Positions 42,092 through 45,301 of a stretch of DNA of 45,301 nucleotides are shown here, in pieces. The notes under the pieces are model-generated. The model was not told where the DNA came from, searched no databases, and worked only from the letters and a program-made list of their open reading frames with translations. Location of the stretch: the NCBI GenBank assembly GCA_903923925.1, contig CAIXZF010000015.1, positions 1 to 45,301 of the forward strand, in the 5' to 3' direction. Position 1 is the stretch's first letter. Each line of letters opens with the position of its first letter. The stretch comes from an uncultured Bacteroidales bacterium. Lineage in GTDB: Bacteria; Bacteroidota; Bacteroidia; Bacteroidales; CAIXZF01. Both the position numbers and the translations under genes were made by a program.

Positions 42092-45000
42092 ATGACTCAA
42101 CCTAGAACTTTTATGAAGAATATTAACCTTTCCATTTTTTATGGTCTACTTTTTACAGTTCTGATCTTAATGTTATTGAACCATTCGGTAATTGGTCAAT
42201 GTCAATATAAACTTCCTTTTCAAATTGGAAGCAGCTACCTGTGTACTCAAGGAAACGGAGGATCGACCTCACACAGTGGAATTGAACAGTATGCATGGGA
42301 TTTTCAAATGAACACAGGCACAACCGTTGTTGCATCCCGAGGTGGAACTGTAAGTATTGTTGTTGAAAGTTGGTCGAATGGGAATTGCCCCTACCCAAAT
42401 TGTACTTCTTGTGTGAACAACGTGAACAGAATTGTAATAAATCATGGCGATGGAACTTATGCATTATATTTACATTTAACATATAACGGTTCTTCCGTCA
42501 GTGTCGGTGATGTCGTTTCACAAGGTCAAATAATTGGATATAGTGGAAATACTGGTTGTTCAACCGGACCACATTTACATTTTATGGTAATGAATTCAGG
42601 AGCAAGTTGGTATACTCAATCAATCCCAATAAGTTTTTGCGATGTGACAAGTAACAGCGGCATACCTGTTTCAGGCAGTACTTATACATCTTCAACATGC
42701 ATATCAGGTCCACCTGTAACCGTAACTCCATCAAGCAGTCAAACAAATGTATCTATTCCAGTTAATTTTGATTGGAGTATCGTTAGCGGTATAAATCCAC
42801 AATACAGAATACAGGTCTCTACATCAAATAGCGGCTGGACTGCGGCTAGTGGATTTACTACCAGCACATTAGAATCAACTTCTATTCGGGTGAATCAAAA
42901 CACAACTGCAACATCTTCATACGCATGGTCCTCATCTTCCGCTTACCCACCTCAGGCTGGTACAACATATTATTGGACAGTTAAATCCTATGTTTGTAAT
43001 TTATCATCCAATTATTCAACTGTTAAAAGCTTTACAACTGCTTCAGCTATAACGAATTATACTATCTTCACTTCATCAAGTCCATCGGCGGGTGGCACTA
43101 CCAGCGGAGGAGGAACTTATACAAGCGGATCAAGCAGAACAGTAACAGCAACCTCAAATACCGGATACAACTTTACAAACTGGACTGATGGGGGCACACA
43201 AGTTTCAACAAGTTCTAGTTATACTTTCATGTTAACCAGTGATAGGACGCTGGTGGCTAATTTCACACAACAAGCCGGAACTTGCAATTCTTGTCCTTCC
43301 TATGATTTTGTTTATCTACCTTCTTCTTCCTGGAATACTCACTCTTCAAGCATCGGTTTAAATGGATGCAAGATGTATCGATTCCCTGTAGTTCAAGGAC
43401 CTACTTACACCTTTAAAACGGGATGTGGTGATGGAGCAACAGCTGATTTTGATACACAACTGTATTTGTATGATAACAATTGCAATCTTATTACTTCAGA
43501 CGATGACGGCTGTGAAACTGCACGAAGTACAATAACCTGGACCTGCGATTATTCTTCAGTGAACTATGTCTACTTAAAAGTCAAAGGATACAGCAGTTAT
43601 TATGGGAATTATACATTAGCTTACAACAAAATATGCAATACGCCAGTCCAACCGGGTTCAATTACAGGGAGCAATACTGTATGTCAGGGCACATCTCAAC
43701 TTTACTACATTTCATCTGTGTCCGGAGCGACAGATTATACCTGGACTACTCCATCAGGATGGTCAGGAAGTTCAACTTCGACTTCAATAACATGTACAAC
43801 TGGTACAAGTGGCGGAACAATCTCTGTCGTTGCAAACAATGGCTGCGGTTCAAGCTCTTCAAGTACTTTATCAGTAAATACAACCCAAATTCCAGGCACA
43901 CCAGGTACTATTTATGGAAGTTCAGCCCCATGCCAGAATGGTGGTAATAATTATTATATCAATTCAGTTTCCGATGCAACATCTTACACCTGGACATTAC
44001 CCTCCGGATGGAGCGGAAGTTCAACCTCATCTTCAATAACCGGCACAGCAGGGACATCCGGAGGTACAATTTCAGTAACAGCAAACAACTCCTGTGGTAC
44101 AAGTTCTGCCAGTACACTCAATGTTGGCATTACACTGGTTCCAGTGCAGCCTGGTGCAATTTCCGGCAACACTTCAGTTTGCCAAGGTAGCAGTCAAACT
44201 TACAGCATATCAGCTGTTTCCGGTGCTTCATCCTATTCATGGACTTTACCATCGGGTTGGGCCGGAAGTTCTACCTCATCTTCAATAACCGGCATAGCAG
44301 GGACATCCGGAGGAACAATTTCTGTAGTGGCAAATGGAGTTTGTGGTACGAGTGTGCAAAGAACGCTTTCAATTACTGCTGCTGCTCTTCCAGATATAGC
44401 AACAGCAGGTTCTGATTATTCCAATTGCAACTCTGGAATTGCATCACTTACAGCAATGTCCATTACAGTTGGTACTGGAACATGGTCTCAGATTTCAGGA
44501 CCTTCCTCTTCAATTCAAAATATTAATTCATTTGCAACTTTCGCAACTCTTTCAGGTGCCGGAATATATGTTTATCAGTGGACAGTTGAAAATGCCCCTT
44601 GTCCAGGTAATTCAGATCAGGTTATTATTACAAATGCGGCATTACCAAGTCCTGCATATGCCGGTCCTGATGCTATCTTATGTGAAGCAACTACTTATAT
44701 CCTGAATGCGAATACCCCAACTAATGGAACCGGCACATGGTCACAATCCTCGGGATCTTCATGCACAATGTCTAATATTCATAGTCCCACTCAAACTGTA
44801 AACCTTACTGGTGGTGTTGGTCAATATCAATTAGTTTGGAGTGTTTCCAACAGTCCTTGCCAGCCTAGTGTAAGCTCAATGGTCATCTTTAATGAAGCAA
44901 TTCCCGGACTTGGATTAATAAGTGGTGCTTCAAGTCCATGTTTGAACTCCACGTATACGTATTCTACGACAAACATTCTGAATGCTACGAGCTATATCTG

Positions 45001-45301
45001 GAATTATTCAGGACAGGGAGCTACAATCACCGGTAGTGGCAGCAGTGTTCAGGTATCATTTTCATCAAATGCTGGCATTGGAACCCTTAGTGTTAAAGGT
45101 CAAAACTCCAATTGTGAGGGACCACTATCAACAATGTTAATCAGTGGTTTTGGAAGCAGTTCAACTGCCCCAACCTCTGCAACTGCAAATCCTGCCAGTA
45201 TTCTTCTTGGAGCGAGTACCGTTCTAACCTATTCCGGCGGAACTTTAGGAACAGCGGCAACTGCTAAATGGTATTCAGCTTCTTGTGGGGGAACGCTGCT
45301 G
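42092..45301 (+). CDS. Large secreted M23 metallopeptidase with PKD-like repeats (partial, runs off window)
   Basis: An open frame of 1070 codons reaches the window end without a stop. The signal segment (INLSIFYGLLFTVLILMLL) precedes an M23/LytM peptidase domain (about 30-185) with His61 and the Asp of YAWDF, the YLHL histidine and GPHLHF (His161, His163) as zinc and catalytic residues. Next are a fibronectin-like region (about 205-320), an InlB/Flg_new-like repeat (about 320-395; GYNFTNWTDGG), a PPC-like domain (about 397-515), and three 83-residue PKD-like repeats starting near 517, 600 and 683 (signature YxWTLPSGWSGSSTSSSIT). Further beta modules follow. It probably cleaves peptidoglycan cross-bridges or peptides outside the cell. 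A T9SS sorting domain is expected past the window. ATG 42113 (MKNIN) is an alternative start. Confidence 0.88.
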   Translation, partial: MTQPRTFMKNINLSIFYGLLFTVLILMLLNHSVIGQCQYKLPFQIGSSYLCTQGNGGSTSHSGIEQYAWDFQMNTGTTVVASRGGTVSIVVESWSNGNCPYPNCTSCVNNVNRIVINHGDGTYALYLHLTYNGSSVSVGDVVSQGQIIGYSGNTGCSTGPHLHFMVMNSGASWYTQSIPISFCDVTSNSGIPVSGSTYTSSTCISGPPVTVTPSSSQTNVSIPVNFDWSIVSGINPQYRIQVSTSNSGWTAASGFTTSTLESTSIRVNQNTTATSSYAWSSSSAYPPQAGTTYYWTVKSYVCNLSSNYSTVKSFTTASAITNYTIFTSSSPSAGGTTSGGGTYTSGSSRTVTATSNTGYNFTNWTDGGTQVSTSSSYTFMLTSDRTLVANFTQQAGTCNSCPSYDFVYLPSSSWNTHSSSIGLNGCKMYRFPVVQGPTYTFKTGCGDGATADFDTQLYLYDNNCNLITSDDDGCETARSTITWTCDYSSVNYVYLKVKGYSSYYGNYTLAYNKICNTPVQPGSITGSNTVCQGTSQLYYISSVSGATDYTWTTPSGWSGSSTSTSITCTTGTSGGTISVVANNGCGSSSSSTLSVNTTQIPGTPGTIYGSSAPCQNGGNNYYINSVSDATSYTWTLPSGWSGSSTSSSITGTAGTSGGTISVTANNSCGTSSASTLNVGITLVPVQPGAISGNTSVCQGSSQTYSISAVSGASSYSWTLPSGWAGSSTSSSITGIAGTSGGTISVVANGVCGTSVQRTLSITAAALPDIATAGSDYSNCNSGIASLTAMSITVGTGTWSQISGPSSSIQNINSFATFATLSGAGIYVYQWTVENAPCPGNSDQVIITNAALPSPAYAGPDAILCEATTYILNANTPTNGTGTWSQSSGSSCTMSNIHSPTQTVNLTGGVGQYQLVWSVSNSPCQPSVSSMVIFNEAIPGLGLISGASSPCLNSTYTYSTTNILNATSYIWNYSGQGATITGSGSSVQVSFSSNAGIGTLSVKGQNSNCEGPLSTMLISGFGSSSTAPTSATANPASILLGASTVLTYSGGTLGTAATAKWYSASCGGTLL
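43643..44392 (+). repeat. Three tandem 83-codon PKD-like repeats
   Basis: Units start near 43643, 43892 and 44141 with a period of 249 bases. The second and third are nearly identical at DNA level over the part around 44020-44065 and 44269-44314, differing by only a few bases. This points to recent duplication or gene conversion. The repeats encode beta-sandwich spacer domains and are not a CRISPR array. Confidence 0.75.

Noticed and set aside
42153-42482. Minus-strand 109-codon open frame
   Set aside because: It lies entirely inside the M23 peptidase domain on the opposite strand, whose zinc and catalytic motifs are clear; the minus-strand translation has no recognisable features.
43643-44392. 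Regular repeats that could suggest a CRISPR array
   Set aside because: The period is 249 bases, a multiple of three, and the repeats encode homologous protein domains in one frame; there are no short palindromic repeats with unique spacers and no cas genes.
43633-44705. Several open frames of 60-104 codons in other frames over the PKD-like repeats
   Set aside because: They are shadows of the low-complexity Ser/Thr/Gly-rich coding sequence of the M23 protein, which is open through the whole region.
1-45301. tRNA, rRNA, insertion sequences, integrase or attachment sites
   Set aside because: No cloverleaf-like sequence, rRNA signature, transposase motif or flanking direct repeats were recognised on reading both strands; a covariance-model search was not possible here.

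Overview
The window looks like a chromosomal segment of a member of the Bacteroidota. The evidence is a SusC/SusD pair, at least five proteins ending in a type A C-terminal sorting domain of the type IX secretion system (T9SS), a DUF5723 outer-membrane protein, lipoproteins with Bacteroidota-style lipoboxes, AT-rich DNA, and promoters of the TTTG-N20-TAnnTTTG class in front of several genes. No tRNA, rRNA, transposase, integrase, prophage or CRISPR array was recognised. Genus or family cannot be assigned from the sequence alone.

Layout. Positions 37-3074 hold a two-gene operon (lipoprotein, DUF5723 protein). Positions 3210-6011 hold a cohesin/PKD T9SS cargo protein, the remains of a MntA/HepT toxin-antitoxin pair, and a GDPD-like lipoprotein. 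Positions 6085-11842 hold mostly single housekeeping or accessory genes: an AAA_14/DUF4143 ATPase preceded by an unusual repeat cluster, a tRNA-dihydrouridine synthase, a thioredoxin-like protein, an SDR enzyme, a lipocalin, a beta-carbonic anhydrase with a TTG start, and an acyltransferase. Positions 11896-16291 form a disturbed stretch. It contains a LamG T9SS protein, a 39-nt perfect palindrome, an rtcB gene broken by an internal deletion, a divergent WYL-type regulator that has lost its WYL core, and an uninterrupted reading frame joining a nucleotide N-hydrolase to a T9SS cargo protein. Positions 16431-21258 hold an ABC-F ATPase, a membrane-anchored protein, a YefM/YoeB pair and a RhuM-Fic protein. 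Positions 21437-28928 hold small envelope genes, a DPE2-type 4-alpha-glucanotransferase and a hybrid histidine kinase. A 1281-residue mosaic glycosyltransferase follows at 29273-33118.

The most coherent functional unit is 33500-41848: SusC transporter, SusD lipoprotein, a T9SS-exported protein with LamG and PNGase F-like domains, and a LytTR response regulator, all on the plus strand behind a consensus promoter. I read this as a small glycoprotein or N-glycan acquisition locus. The secreted glycanase-like protein would act outside the cell and SusCD would import a product. This is inference, because one of the PNGase F active-site acids is not visible. The window closes inside a large M23-peptidase protein that carries 83-residue PKD-like repeats.

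A recurring theme is internal loss within genes: rtcB, its divergent WYL neighbour, and the middle glycosyltransferase domain at about 30.9 kb all lack an internal block, and a stop codon appears lost between two genes at 15.88 kb. These could be genuine recent deletions or assembly faults, and raw reads would decide. Where the first in-frame codon was a TTG, I moved the start to the next ATG when promoter position or family N-terminus supported it.
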